A stretch of DNA of 64,000 bases from Allacma fusca (GCA_947179485.1 OX359249.1:55129402-55193401), one strand, 5' to 3'; numbered from the stretch's first letter, positions 35,171 to 49,888 are shown. A program made the numbers and translations. Notes: generated by a model from the sequence alone, not told the origin.

Positions 35171-36155
35171 AAGTCAAGTCAAGCCAAGTACTTTGAGTTG
35201 ACTCCTTTAATTGGCACCAACTTAGGTTTCTGGTGTGGCGGTCCTCCTATAGAGTTGACCTGGAGATGGAGAGACACACTTGGTGTGGGTTGTTTGTGCA
35301 TTTGGATTTGTGTTGTAGTTAAGTTGTGCAGGACTTGAAGTTCCTTGGCCAAAGCCTGGTCAAGTGCCCAAAATGCATACATAGGTATTAGGGTTTCGGG
35401 GGATACGTAAATTATGTTCATGTGTGGGAAGACATTACTTTGACTAAATACCGAGGGTGCTGTCGACTGTGGGGAAATATTTTAAATTGCAAGAAACTTG
35501 CCAGTCCATTTTTTGGCCACGTTGTAAGGGCTGGGTAACCCAATCGTGTTACACTTGTAGCCAAAAAATGGGACTAGTATACATCTCTTGCCCAAAGGTG
35601 ACTCGCCAATCCACAAAGTATATGTTCCGAACTTTGGGAGACGCTCGGCCCATTTTTTGGTCATGTGCTCTGATGACATTTATATTGGATACCGAGATTT
35701 AATCAAGTAAATGTTATAATTTCAACAGTACTGGGTCAGTTGACTAACGAAGCAATCAGTGTTGTATTAGCAAAGAAATTATTAAAATTTGCATTGAAAT
35801 TACTTTGACCCATTTTTAGGTCAAAGTCACTGGTCATGGTTCACGTTGGTTCCTACATCTTGAATATAATTATTTAAAGTTTTTTATTTAATGCGCATGT
35901 ATTTTGGAACAGCTGTATATACAGATTGAGTGTTTTAAATATTTTGACCCATTTCGGGTCAATGTTTCAAAAAACGGCCAAACTGCTACGTATCCGCTAA
36001 GAATCTCCTGAGACGTTCGGGATGCCAAACTATTGAAGAAAATAATTTTGACACAAAAATTGAAAAACAAAATGAAAAAAAATGAAAAAATTAAGTTTTG
36101 AAAAAAATTTTTGAAAAAAACATAGTTTTGAAGAGTCGTAGCTTACTTACAAAAC
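35171..36155 (+). repeat. Monomer 34: core T, S spacer
   Basis: Standard T core; spacer with ACGGCCAAAC and a shortened A-tract. Confidence 0.95.
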
Positions 36156-37141
36156 AAGTCAAGTCAAGCCAAGTACTTTGAGTTGACTCTTTTAATTGGC
36201 ACCAACTTAGGTTTCTGGTGTGGCGGTCCTCCTATAGAGTTGACCTGGAGATGGAGAGACACACTTGGTGTGGGTTGTTTGTGCATTTGGATTTGTGTTG
36301 TAGTTAAGTTGTGCAGGACTTGAAGTTCCTTGGCCAAAGCCTGGTCAAGTGCCCAAAATGCATACATAGGTATTAGGGTTTCGGGGGATACGTAAATTAT
36401 GTTCATGTGTGGGAAGACATTACTTTGACTAAATACCGAGGGTGCTGTCGACTGTGGGGAAATATTTTAAATTGCAAGAAACTTGCCAGTCCATTTTTTG
36501 GCCACGTTGTAAGGGCTAGGTAACCCAGGTTTGTTACACTTGTAGCCAAAAAATGGGACTAGTATACATCTCTTGCCCAAAGGTGACTCGCCAATCCACA
36601 AAGTATATGTTCCGAACTTTGGGAGACGCTCGGCCCATTTTTTGGTCATGTGCTCTGATGACATTTATATTGGATACCGAGATTTAATCAAGTAAATGTT
36701 ATAATTTCAACAGTACTGGGTCAGTTGACTAACGAAGCAATCAGTGTTGTATTAGCAAAGAAATTATTAAAATTTGCATTGAAATTACTTTGACCCATTT
36801 TTAGGTCAAAGTCACTGGTCATGGTTCACGTTGGTTCCTACATCTTGAATATAATTATTTAAAGTTTTTTATTTAATGCGCATGTATTTTGGAACAGCTG
36901 TATATACAGATTGAGTGTTTTAAATATTTTGACCCATTTCGGGTCAATGTTTCAAAAAACGGCCAAACTGCTACGTATCCGCTAAGAATCTCCTGAGACG
37001 TTCGGGATGCCAAACTATTGAAGAAAATAATTTTGACACAAAAATTGAAAAAAAAAATTAAAAAAAATGAAAAAATTAAGTTTTGAAAAAAAATTTTTGA
37101 AAAAAACATAGTTTTGAAGAGTCTTAGCTTACTTACAAAAC
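36156..37141 (+). repeat. Monomer 35: core K, S spacer
   Basis: Private GACTCTTTTAATT and AGTCTTAGCTTAC. Confidence 0.95.
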
Positions 37142-38310
37142 AAGTCAAGTCAAGCCAAGTACTTTGAGTTGACTCCTTTAATTGGCACCAACTTAGGTTT
37201 CTGGTGTGGCGGTCCTCCTATAGAGTTGACCTGGAGATGGAGAGACACACTTGGTGTGGGTTGTTTGTGCATTTGGATTTGTGTTGTAGTTAAGTTGTGC
37301 AGGACTTGAAGTTCCTTGGCCAAAGCCTGGTCAAGTGCCCAAAATGCATACATAGGTATTAGGGTTTCGGGGGATACGTAAATTATGTTCATGTGTGGGA
37401 AGACATTACTTTGACTAAATACCGAGGGTGCTGTCGACTGTGGGGAAATATTTTAAATTGCAAGAAACTTGCCAGTCCATTTTTTGGCCACGTTGTAAGG
37501 GCTAGGTAACCCAGGTTTGTTACACTTGTAGCCAAAAAATGGGACTAGTATACATCTCTTGCCCAAAGGTGACTCGCCAATCCACAAAGTATATGTTCCG
37601 AACTTTGGGAGACGCTCGGCCCATTTTTTGGTCATGTGCTCTGATGACATTTATATTGGATACCGAGATTTAATCAAGTAAATGTTATAATTTCAACAGT
37701 ACTGCGTCAGTTGACTCACGCAGCAATCAGTGTTGTATTAGCAAAGAAATTATTAAAATTTGCATTGAAATTACTTTGACCCATTTTTAGGTCAAAGTCA
37801 CTGGTCATGGTTCACGTTGGTTCCTACATCTTGAATATAATTATTTAAAGTTTTTTATTTAATGCGCATGTATTTTGGAACAGCTGTATATACAGATTGA
37901 GTGTTTTAAGTATTTTGACCTATTTCAGGACAATATCACACCTCATTGGTAATTTGGGTTTTTATCTATTGAGTTTTTGTTAAAATATAATAATACGGGA
38001 TTAACTGACTTTTGGAATATAGAAACCCAAAGAACTATTATGTCGAATTATTTTCTGCCAATGTAACAGGTCACGTATAATGTGCGCGGAAAAGTCCTAA
38101 ATAAGGTGGATTTCTGAAACGATTATTTTCGTAGCCAGGAAATGGACAGAAACTACGGAGTGTGCAGATAGTGCTGTAATGTCGGGTTTGGTCAAACAAG
38201 CGAGTTTTTGAGCTGCCTTGGGTCGCTAGCGGCGACCGGCCCGCGATGATGGTGGTGCTAATGAAATTTGTTAAAAAAAATTATAAAATATCGTAGCCTA
38301 CTGTGAAAAG
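37142..38310 (+). repeat. Monomer 36: core K, L spacer
   Basis: L spacer 37913-38310 attached to the CTGCGT-dyad tail (exception). Confidence 0.95.
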
Positions 38311-39296
38311 AAGTCAAGTCAAGCCAAGTACTTTGAGTTGACTCCATTAATTGGCACCAACTTAGGTTTGTGGTGTGGCGGTCCTCCTATGGAGTTGACC
38401 TGGAGATGGAGAGACACACTTGGTGCGGGTTGTTTGTGCATTTGGATTTGTGTTGTGGTTAAGTTGTGCAGGACTTGAAGTTCCTTGGCCAAAGCCTGGT
38501 CAAGTGCCCAAAATGCATACATAGGTATTAGGGTTTCGGGGGATACGTAAATTATGTTCATGTGTGGGAAGACATTACTTTGACTAAATACCGAGGGTGC
38601 TGTCGACTGTGGGGAAATATTTTAAATTGCAAGAAACTTGCCAGTCCATTTTTTGGCCACGTTGTAAGGGCTAGGTAACCCAGGTTTGTTACACTTGTAG
38701 CCAAAAAATGGGACTAGTATACATCTCTTGCCCAAAGGTGACTCGCCAATCCACAAAGTATATGTTCCGAACTTTGGGAGACGCTCGGCCCATTTTTTGG
38801 TCATGTGCTCTGATGACATTTATATTGGATACCGAGATTTAATCAAGTAAATGTTATAATTTCAACAGTACTGGGTCAGTTGACTAACGAAGCAATCAGT
38901 GTTGTATTAGCAAAGAAATTATTAAAATTTGCATTGAAATTACTTTGACCCATTTTTAGGTCAAAGTCACTGGTCATGGTTCACGTTGGTTCCTACATCT
39001 TGAATATAATTATTTAACGTTTTTTATTTAATGCGCATGTATTTTGGAACAGCTGTATATACAGATTGAGTGTTTTAAATATTTTGACCCATTTCGGGTC
39101 AATGTTTCAAAAAACGGTCAAACTGCTACGTATCCGCTAAGAATCTCCTGAGACGTTCGGGATGCCAAACTATTGAAGAAAAAAATTTTGACACAAAAAT
39201 TGAAAAACAAAATGAAAAAAAATGAAAAAATTAAGTTTTGAAAAAAATTTTTTGAAAAAAACATAGTTTTGAAGAGTCGTAGCTTACTTACAAAAC
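38311..39296 (+). repeat. Monomer 37: core K, S spacer
   Basis: TTTAACGTTTTTT private. GAAGAAAAAAATTTTG spacer variant shared with monomers 40 and 52. Confidence 0.95.
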
Positions 39297-40466
39297 AAGT
39301 CAAGTCAAGCCAAGTACTTTGAGTTGACTCCTTTAATTGGCACCAACTTAGGTTTCTGGTGTGGCGGTCCTCCTATAGAGTTGACCTGGAGATGGAGAGA
39401 CACACTTGGTGTGGGTTGTTTGTGCATTTGGATTTGTGTTGTAGTTAAGTTGTGCAGGACTTGAAGTTCCTTGGCCAAAGCCTGGTCAAGTGCCCAAAAT
39501 GCATACATAGGTATTAGGGTTTCGGGGGATACGTAAATTATGTTCATGTGTGGGAAGACATTACTTTGACTAAATACCGAGGGTGCTGTCGACTGTGGGG
39601 AAATATTTTAAATTGCAAGAAACTTGCCAGTCCATTTTTTGGCCACGTTGTAAGGGCTGGGTAACCCAATCGTGTTACACTTGTAGCCAAAAAATGGGAC
39701 TAGTATACATCTCTTGCCCAAAGGTGACTCGCCAATCCACAAAGTATATGTTCCGAACTTTGGGAGACGCTCGGCCCATTTTTTGGTCATGTGCTCTGAT
39801 GACATTTATATTGGATACCGAGATTTAATCAAGTAAATGTTATAATTTCAACATTACTGGGTCAGTTGACTAACGAAGCAATCAGAGTTGTTTTAGCAAA
39901 GAAAATATTAAAATTTGCATTGAAATTACTTTGACCCATTTTTAGGTCAAAGTCACTGGTCATGGTTCACGTTGGTTCCTACATCTTGAATATAATTATT
40001 TAAAGTTTTTTATTTAATGCGCATGTATTTTGGAACAGCTGTATATACAGATTGAGTGTTTTAAGTATTTTGACCTATTTCAGGACAATATCACACCTCA
40101 TTGGTAATTTGGGTTTTTATCTATTGAGTTTTTGTTAAAATATAATAATACGGGATTAACTGACTTTTGGAATATAGAAACCCAAAGAACTATTATGTCG
40201 AATTATTTTCTGCCAATGTAACAGGTCACGTATAATGTGCGCGGAAAAGTCCTAAATAAGGTGGATTTCTGAAACGATTATTTTCGTAGCCAGGAAATGG
40301 ACAGAAACTACGGAGTGTGCAGATAGTGCTGTAATGTCGGGTTTGGTCAAACAAGCGAGTTTTTGAGCTGCCTTGGGTCGCTAGCGGCGACCGGCCCGCG
40401 ATGATGGTGGTGCTAATGAAATTTGTTAAAAAAAAATTATAAAATATCGTAGCCTACTGTGAAAAG
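39297..40466 (+). repeat. Monomer 38: core T, L spacer
   Basis: L spacer 40068-40466. Standard L-linked tail. Confidence 0.95.
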
Positions 40467-41635
40467 AAGTCAAGTCAAGCCAAGTACTTTGAGTTGACTC
40501 CATTAATTGGCACCAAATAGGTTTCTGGTGTGGCGGTCCTCCTATGGAGTTGACCTGGAGATGGAGAGACACACTTGGTGCGGGTTGTTTGTGCATTTGG
40601 ATTTGTGTTGTGGTTAAGTTGTGCAGGACTTGAAGTTCCTTGGCCAAAGCCTGGTCAAGTGCCCAAAATGCATACATAGGTATTAGGGTTTCGGGGGATA
40701 CGTAAATTATGTTCATGTGTGGGAAGACATTACTTTGACTAAATACCGAGGGTGCTGTCGACTGTGGGGAAATATTTTAAATTGCAAGAAACTTGCCAGT
40801 CCATTTTTTGGCCACGTTGTAAGGGCTAGGTAACCCAGGTTTGTTACACTTGTAGCCAAAAAATGGGACTAGTATACATCTCTTGCCCAAAGGTGACTCG
40901 CCAATCCACAAAGTATATGTTCCGAACTTTGGGAGACGCTCGGCCCATTTTTTGGTCATGTGCTCTGATGACATTTATATTGGATACCGAGATTTAATCA
41001 AGTAAATGTTATAATTTCAACATTACTGGGTCAGTTGACTAACGAAGCAATCAGAGTTGTTTTAGCAAAGAAATTATTAAAATTTGCATTGAAATTACTT
41101 TGACCCATTTTTAGGTCAAAGTCACTGGTCATGGTTCACGTTGGTTCCTACATCTTGAATATAATTATTTAAAGTTTTTTATTTAATGCGCATGTATTTT
41201 GGAACAGCTGTATATACAGATTGAGTGTTTTAAGTATTTTGACCTATTTCAGGACAATATCACACCTCATTGGTAATTTGGGTTTTTATCTATTGAGTTT
41301 TTGTTAAAATATAATAATACGGGATTAACTGACTTTTGGAATATAGAAACCCAAAGAACTATTATGTCGAATTATTTTCTGCCAATGTAACAGGTCACGT
41401 ATAATGTGCGCGGAAAAGTCCTAAATAAGGTGGATTTCTGAAACGATTATTTTCGTAGCCAGGAAATGGACAGAAACTACGGAGTGTGCAGATAGTGCTG
41501 TAATGTCGGGTTTGGTCAAACAAGCGAGTTTTTGAGCTGCCTTGGGTCGCTAGCGGCGACCGGCCCGCGATGATGGTGGTGCTAATGAAATTTGTTAAAA
41601 AAAAATTATAAAATATCGTAGCGTACTGTGAAAAG
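40467..41635 (+). repeat. Monomer 39: core K, L spacer
   Basis: L spacer 41237-41635. Two L spacers in succession, repeating the 9110-12435 order of copies. Confidence 0.95.
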
Positions 41636-42621
41636 AAGTCAAGTCAAGCCAAGTACTTTGAGTTGACTCCATTAATTGGCACCAACTTAGGTTTGTGGTG
41701 TGGCGGTCCTCCTATGGAGTTGACCTGGAGATGGAGAGACACACTTGGTGCGGGTTGTTTGTGCATTTGGATTTGTGTTGTGGTTAAGTTGTGCAGGACT
41801 TGAAGTTCCTTGGCCAAAGCCTGGTCAAGTGCCCAAAATGCATACATAGGTATTAGGGTTTCGGGGGATACGTAAATTATGTTCATGTGTGGGAAGACAT
41901 TACTTTGACTAAATACCGAGGGTGCTGTCGACTGTGGGGAAATATTTTAAATTGCAAGAAACTTGCCAGTCCATTTTTTGGCCACGTTGTAAGGGCTAGG
42001 TAACCCAGGTTTGTTACACTTGTAGCCAAAAAATGGGACTAGTATACATCTCTTGCCCAAAGGTGACTCGCCAATCCACAAAGTATATGTTCCGAACTTT
42101 GGGAGACGCTCGGCCCATTTTTTGGTCATGTGCTCTGATGACATTTATATTGGATACCGAGATTTAATCAAGTAAATGTTATAATTTCAACAGTACTGGG
42201 TCAGTTGACTAACGAAGCAATCAGTGTTGTATTAGCAAAGAAATTATTAAAATTTGCATTGAAATTACTTTGACCCATTTTTAGGTCAAAGTCACTGGTC
42301 ATGGTTCACGTTGGTTCCTACATCTTGAATATAATTATTTAAAGTTTTTTATTTAATGCGCATGTATTTTGGAACAGCTGTATATACAGATTGAGTGTTT
42401 TAAATATTTTGACCCATTTCGGGTCAATGTTACAAAAAACGGTCAAACTGCTACGTATCCGCTAAGAATCTCCTGAGACGTTCGGGATGCCAAACTATTG
42501 AAGAAAAAAATTTTGACACAAAAATTGAAAAACAAAATGAAAAAAAATGAAAAAATTAAGTTTTGAAAAAAATTTTTTGAAAAAAACATAGTTTTGAAGA
42601 GTCGTAGCTTACTTACAAAAC
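41636..42621 (+). repeat. Monomer 40: core K, S spacer
   Basis: GTTACAAAAAACGG and GAAGAAAAAAATTTTG, both shared with monomer 52. Confidence 0.95.
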
Positions 42622-43790
42622 AAGTCAAGTCAAGCCAAGTACTTTGAGTTGACTCCTTTAATTGGCACCAACTTAGGTTTCTGGTGTGGCGGTCCTCCTA
42701 TAGAGTTGACCTGGAGATGGAGAGACACACTTGGTGTGGGTTGTTTGTGCATTTGGATTTGTGTTGTAGTTAAGTTGTGCAGGACTTGAAGTTCCTTGGC
42801 CAAAGCCTGGTCAAGTGCCCAAAATGCATACATAGGTATTAGGGTTTCGGGGGATACGTAAATTATGTTCATGTGTGGGAAGACATTACTTTGACTAAAT
42901 ACCGAGGGTGCTGTCGACTGTGGGGAAATATTTTAAATTGCAAGAAACTTGCCAGTCCATTTTTTGGCCACATTGTAAGGGCTGGGTAACCCAATCGTGT
43001 TACACTTGTAGCCAAAAAATGGGACTAGTATACATCTCTTGCCCAAAGGTGACTCGCCAATCCACAAAGTATATGTTCCGAACTTTGGGAGACGCTCGGC
43101 CCATTTTTTGGTCATGTGCTCTGATGACATTTATATTGGATACCGAGATTTAATCAAGTAAATGTTATAATTTCAACAGTACTGCGTCAGTTGACTAACG
43201 AAGCAATCAGAGTTGTTTCAGCAAAGAAAATATTAAAATTTGCATTGAAATTACTTTGACCCATTTTTAGGTCAAATTCACTGGTCATGGTTCACGTTGG
43301 TTCCTACATCTTGAATATAATTATTTAAAGTTTTTTATTTAATGCGCATGTATTTTGGAACAGCTGTATATACAGATTGAGTGTTTTAAGTATTTTGACC
43401 TATTTCAGGACAATATCACACCTCATTGGTAATTTGGGTTTTTATCTATTGAGTTTTTGTTAAAATATAATAATACGTGATTAACTGACTTTTGGAATAT
43501 AGAAACCCAAAGAACTATTATGTCGAATTATTTTCTGCCAATGTAACAGGTCACGTATAATGTGCGCGGAAAAGTCCTAAATAAGGTGGATTTCTGAAAC
43601 GATTATTTTCGTAGCCAGGAAATGGACAGAAACTACGGAGTGTGCAGATAGTGCTGTAATGTCGGGTTTGGTCAAACAAGCGAGTTTTTGAGCTGCCTTG
43701 GGTCGCTAGCGGCGACCGGCCCGCGATGATGGTGGTGCTAATGAAATTTGTTTAAAAAAATTATAAAATATCGTAGCCTACTGTGAAAAG
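42622..43790 (+). repeat. Monomer 41: core T, L spacer
   Basis: L spacer 43393-43790 (ACGTGATTAAC). CTGCGTCAG, GTTTCAGC and TCAAATTCAC are shared with monomer 53. Private CCACATTGTAAG. Confidence 0.95.
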
Positions 43791-44775
43791 AAGTCAAGTC
43801 AAGCCAAGTACTTTGAGTTGACTCCATTAATTGGCACCAAATAGGTTTCTGGTGTGGCGGTCCTCCTATGGAGTTGACCTGGAGATGGAGAGACACACTT
43901 GGTGCGGGTTGTTTGTGCATTTGGATTTGTGTTGTGGTTAAGTTGTGCAGGACTTGAAGTTCCTTGGCCAAAGCCTGGTCAAGTGCCCAAAATGCATACA
44001 TAGGTATTAGGGTTTCGGGGGATACGTAAATTATGTTCATGTGTGGGAAGACATTACTTTGACTAAATACCGAGGGTGCTGTCGACTGTGGGGAAATATT
44101 TTAAATTGCAAGAAACTTGCCAGTCCATTTTTTGGCCACGTTGTAAGGGCTAGGTAACCCAGGTTTGTTACACTTGTAGCCAAAAAATGGGACTAGTATA
44201 CATCTCTTGCCCAAAGGTGACTCGCCAATCCACAAAGTATATGTTCCGAACTTTGGGAGACGCTCGGCCCATTTTTTGGTCATGTGCTCTGATGACATTT
44301 ATATTGGATACCGAGATTTAATCAAGTAAATGTTATAATTTCAACAGTACTGGGTCAGTTGACTAACGAAGCAATCAGTGTTGTATTAGCAAAGAAATTA
44401 TTAAAATTTGCATTGAAATTACTTTGACCCATTTTTAGGTCAAAGTCACTGGTCATGGTTCACGTTGGTTCCTACATCTTGAATATAATTATTTAAAGTT
44501 TTTTATTTAATGCGCATGTATTTTGGAACAGCTGTATATACAGATTGAGTGTTTTAAATATTTTGACCCATTTCGGGTCAATGTTTCAAAAAACGGTCAA
44601 ACTGCTACGTATCCGCTAAGAATCTCCTGAGACGTTCGGGATGCCAAACTATTGAAGAAAATAATTTTGACACAAAAATTGAAAAAAAAATTGAAAAAAA
44701 ATGAAAAAATTAAGTTTTGAAAAAAAATTTTTGAAAAAAACATAGTTTTGAAGAGTCGTAGCTTACTTACAAAAC
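43791..44775 (+). repeat. Monomer 42: core K, S spacer
   Basis: ACCAAATAGG 5' form. First of the uniform right-hand S spacers (GAAAAAAAAATTG). Confidence 0.95.
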
Positions 44776-45761
44776 AAGTCAAGTCAAGCCAAGTACTTTG
44801 AGTTGACTCCTTTAATTGGCACCAACTTAGGTTTCTGGTGTGGCGGTCCTCCTATAGAGTTGACCTGGAGATGGAGAGACACACTTGGTGTGGGTTGTTT
44901 GTGCATTTGGATTTGTGTTGTGGTTAAGTTGTGCAGGACTTGAAGTTCCTTGGCCAAAGCCTGGTCAAGTGCCCAAAATGCATACATAGGTATTAGGGTT
45001 TCGGGGGATACGTAAATTATGTTCATGTGTGGGAAGACATTACTTTGACTAAATACCGAGGGTGCTGTCGACTGTGGGGAAATATTTTAAATTGCAAGAA
45101 ACTTGCCAGTCCATTTTTTGGCCACGTTGTAAGGGCTGGGTAACCCAATCGTGTTACACTTGTAGCCAAAAAATGGGACTAGTATACATCTCTTGCCCAA
45201 AGGTGACTCGCCAATCCACAAAGTATATGTTCCGAACTTTGGGAGACGCTCGGCCCATTTTTTGGTCATGTGCTCTGATGACATTTATATTGGATACCGA
45301 GATTTAATCAAGTAAATGTTATAATTTCAACAGTACTGGGTCAGTTGACTAACGAAGCAATCAGTGTTGTATTAGCAAAGAAATTATTAAAATTTGCATT
45401 GAAATTACTTTGACCCATTTTTAGGTCAAAGTCACTGGTCATGGTTCACGTTGGTTCCTACATCTTGAATATAATTATTTAAAGTTTTTTATTTAATGCG
45501 CATGTATTTTGGAACAGCTGTATATACAGATTGAGTGTTTTAAATATTTTGACCCATTTCGGGTCAATGTTTCAAAAAACGGTCAAACTGCTACGTATCC
45601 GCTAAGAATCTCCTGAGACGTTCGGGATGCCAAACTATTGAAGAAAATAATTTTGACACAAAAATTGAAAAAAAAATTGAAAAAAAATGAAAAAATTAAG
45701 TTTTGAAAAAAAATTTTTGAAAAAAACATAGTTTTGAAGAGTCGTAGCTTACTTACAAAAC
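44776..45761 (+). repeat. Monomer 43: core T, S spacer
   Basis: No difference from monomer 44 found on reading, at the same 986-bp period. Confidence 0.95.
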
Positions 45762-46747
45762 AAGTCAAGTCAAGCCAAGTACTTTGAGTTGACTCCTTTA
45801 ATTGGCACCAACTTAGGTTTCTGGTGTGGCGGTCCTCCTATAGAGTTGACCTGGAGATGGAGAGACACACTTGGTGTGGGTTGTTTGTGCATTTGGATTT
45901 GTGTTGTGGTTAAGTTGTGCAGGACTTGAAGTTCCTTGGCCAAAGCCTGGTCAAGTGCCCAAAATGCATACATAGGTATTAGGGTTTCGGGGGATACGTA
46001 AATTATGTTCATGTGTGGGAAGACATTACTTTGACTAAATACCGAGGGTGCTGTCGACTGTGGGGAAATATTTTAAATTGCAAGAAACTTGCCAGTCCAT
46101 TTTTTGGCCACGTTGTAAGGGCTGGGTAACCCAATCGTGTTACACTTGTAGCCAAAAAATGGGACTAGTATACATCTCTTGCCCAAAGGTGACTCGCCAA
46201 TCCACAAAGTATATGTTCCGAACTTTGGGAGACGCTCGGCCCATTTTTTGGTCATGTGCTCTGATGACATTTATATTGGATACCGAGATTTAATCAAGTA
46301 AATGTTATAATTTCAACAGTACTGGGTCAGTTGACTAACGAAGCAATCAGTGTTGTATTAGCAAAGAAATTATTAAAATTTGCATTGAAATTACTTTGAC
46401 CCATTTTTAGGTCAAAGTCACTGGTCATGGTTCACGTTGGTTCCTACATCTTGAATATAATTATTTAAAGTTTTTTATTTAATGCGCATGTATTTTGGAA
46501 CAGCTGTATATACAGATTGAGTGTTTTAAATATTTTGACCCATTTCGGGTCAATGTTTCAAAAAACGGTCAAACTGCTACGTATCCGCTAAGAATCTCCT
46601 GAGACGTTCGGGATGCCAAACTATTGAAGAAAATAATTTTGACACAAAAATTGAAAAAAAAATTGAAAAAAAATGAAAAAATTAAGTTTTGAAAAAAAAT
46701 TTTTGAAAAAAACATAGTTTTGAAGAGTCGTAGCTTACTTACAAAAC
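45762..46747 (+). repeat. Monomer 44: core T, S spacer
   Basis: Apparently identical to monomer 43. Confidence 0.95.
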
Positions 46748-47733
46748 AAGTCAAGTCAAGCCAAGTACTTTGAGTTGACTCCTTTAATTGGCACCAACTT
46801 AGGTTTCTGGTGTGGCGGTCCTCCTATAGAGTTGACCTGGAGATGGAGAGACACACTTGGTGTGGGTTGTTTGTGCATTTGGATTTGTGTTGTGGTTAAG
46901 TTGTGCAGGACTTGAAGTTCCTTGGCCAAAGCCTGGTCAAGTGCCCAAAATGCATACATAGGTATTAGGGTTTCGGGGGATACGTAAATTATGTTCATGT
47001 GTGGGAAGACATTACTTTGACTAAATACCGAGGGTGCTGTCGACTGTGGGGAAATATTTTAAATTGCAAGAAACTTGCCAGTCCATTTTTTGGCCACGTT
47101 GTAAGGGCTGGGTAACCCAATCGTGTTACACTTGTAGCCAAAAAATGGGACTAGTATACATCTCTTGCCCAAAGGTGACTCGCCAATCCACAAAGTATAT
47201 GTTCCGAACTTTGGGAGACGCTCGGCCCATTTTTTGGTCATGTGCTCTGATGACATTTATATTGGATACCGAGATTTAATCAAGTAAATGTTATAATTTC
47301 AACAGTACTGGGTCAGTTGACTAACGAAGCAATCAGTGTTGTATTAGCAAAGAAATTATTAAAATTTGCATTGAAATTACTTTGACCCATTTTTAGGTCA
47401 AAGTCACTGGTCATGGTTCACGTTGGTTCCTACATCTTGAATATAATTATTTAAAGTTTTTTATTTAATGCGCATGTATTTTGGAACAGCTGTATATACA
47501 GATTGAGTGTTTTAAATATTTTGACCCATTTCGGGTCAATGTTTTAAAAAACGGCCAAACTGCTACGTATCCGCTAAGAACCTCCTGAGACGTTCGGGAT
47601 GCCAAACTATTGAAGAAAATAATTTTGACAAAAAAATTGAAAAAAAAAATGAAAAAAAATGAAAAAATTAAGTTTTGAAAAAAAATTTTCGAAAAAAACA
47701 TAGTTTTGAAGAGTCGTAGCTTGCTTTAAAAAC
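46748..47733 (+). repeat. Monomer 45: core T, hybrid S2 spacer
   Basis: Core matches 43 and 44. Spacer is S2 at both ends (GTTTTAAAAAACGGCC, GCTTGCTTTAAAAAC) but S1 in the A-tract middle. Shared with monomer 55. Confidence 0.95.
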
Positions 47734-48902
47734 AAGTCAAGTCAAGCCAAGTACTTTGAGTTGACTCCATTAATTGGCACCAAATAGGTTTGTGGTGTGG
47801 CGGTCCTCCTATGGAGTTGACCTGGAGATGGAGAGACACACTTGGTGCGGGTTGTTTGTGCATTTGGATTTGTGTTGTGGTTAAGTTGTGCAGGACTTGA
47901 AGTTCCTTGGCCAAAGCCTGGTCAAGTGCCCAAAATGCATACATAGGTATTAGGGTTTCGGGGGATACGTAAATTATGTTCATGTGTGGGAAGACATTAC
48001 TTTGACTAAATACCGAGGGTGCTGTCGACTGTGGGGAAATATTTTAAATTGCAAGAAACTTGCCAGTCCATTTTTTGGCCACGTTGTAAGGGCTAGGTAA
48101 CCCAGGTTTGTTACACTTGTAGCCAAAAAATGGGACTAGTATACATCTCTTGCCCAAAGGTGACTCGCCAATCCACAAAGTATATGTTCCGAACTTTGGG
48201 AGACGCTCGGCCCATTTTTTGGTCATGTGCTCTGATGACATTTATATTGGATACCGAGATTTAATCAAGTAAATGTTATAATTTCAACAGTACTGGGTCA
48301 GTTGACTAACGAAGCAATCAGTGTTGTATTAGCAAAGAAATTATTAAAATTTGCATTGAAATTACTTTGACCCATTTTTAGGTCAAAGTCACTGGTCATG
48401 GTTCACGTTGGTTCCTACATCTTGAATATAATTATTTAAAGTTTTTTATTTAATGCGCATGTATTTTGGAACAGCTGTATATACAGATTGAGTGTTTTAA
48501 GTATTTTGACCTATTTCAGGACAATATCACACCTCATTGGTAATTTGGGTTTTTATCTATTGAGTTTTTGTTAAAATATAATAATACGGGATTAACTGAC
48601 TTTTGGAATATAGAAACCCAAAGAACTATTATGTCGAATTATTTTCTGCCAATGTAACAGGTCACGTATAATGTGCGCGGAAAAGTCCTAAATAAGGTGG
48701 ATTTCTGAAACGATTATTTTCGTAGCCAGGAAATGGACAGAAACTACGGAGTGTGCAGATAGTGCTGTAATGTCGGGTTTGGTCAAACAAGCGAGTTTTT
48801 GAGCTGCCTTGGGTCGCTAGCGGCGACCGGCCCGCGATGATGGTGGTGCTAATGAAATTTGTTAAACAAAAATTATAAAATATCGTAGCCTACTGTGAAA
48901 AG
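47734..48902 (+). repeat. Monomer 46: core K, L spacer
   Basis: L spacer 48504-48902 on an S-linked tail (exception, as in monomers 28, 36 and 56). Confidence 0.95.
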
Positions 48903-49888
48903 AAGTCAAGTCAAGCCAAGTACTTTGAGTTGACTCCATTAATTGGCACCAACTTAGGTTTGTGGTGTGGCGGTCCTCCTATGGAGTTGACCTGGAGATG
49001 GAGAGACACACTTGGTGCGGGTTGTTTGTGCATTTGGATTTGTGTTGTGGTTAAGTTGTGCAGGACTTGAAGTTTCTTGGCCAAAGCCTGGTCAAGTGCC
49101 CAAAATGCATACATAGGTATTAGGGTTTCGGGGGATACGTAAATTATGTTCATGTGTGGGAAGACATTACTTTGACTAAATACCGAGGGTGCTGTCGACT
49201 GTGGGGAAATATTTTAAATTGCAAGAAACTTGCCAGTCCATTTTTTGGCCACGTTGTAAGGGCTAGGTAACCCAGGTTTGTTACACTTGTAGCCAAAAAA
49301 TGGGACTAGTATACATCTCTTGCCCAAAGGTGACTCGCCAATCCACAAAGTATATGTTCCGAACTTTGGGAGACGCTCGGCCCATTTTTTGGTCATGTGC
49401 TCTGATGACATTTATATTGGATACCGAGATTTAATCAAGTAAATGTTATAATTTCAACAGTACTGGGTCAGTTGACTAACGAAGCAATCAGTGTTGTATT
49501 AGCAAAGAAATTATTAAAATTTGCATTGAAATTACTTTGACCCATTTTTAGGTCAAAGTCACTGGTCATGGTTCACGTTGGTTCCTACATCTTGAATATA
49601 ATTATTTAAAGTTTTTTATTTAATGCGCATGTATTTTGGAACAGCTGTATATACAGATTGAGTGTTTTAAATATTTTGACCCATTTCGGGTCAATGTTTC
49701 AAAAAACGGTCAAACTGCTACGTATCCGCTAAGAATCTCCTGAGACGTTCGGGATGCCAAACTATTGAAGAAAATAATTTTGACACAAAAATTGAAAAAA
49801 AAATTGAAAAAAAATGAAAAAATTAAGTTTTGAAAAAAAATTTTTGAAAAAAACATAGTTTTGAAGAGTCGTAGCTTACTTACAAAAC
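48903..49888 (+). repeat. Monomer 47: core K, S spacer
   Basis: Private GAAGTTTCTTGG. Confidence 0.95.
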
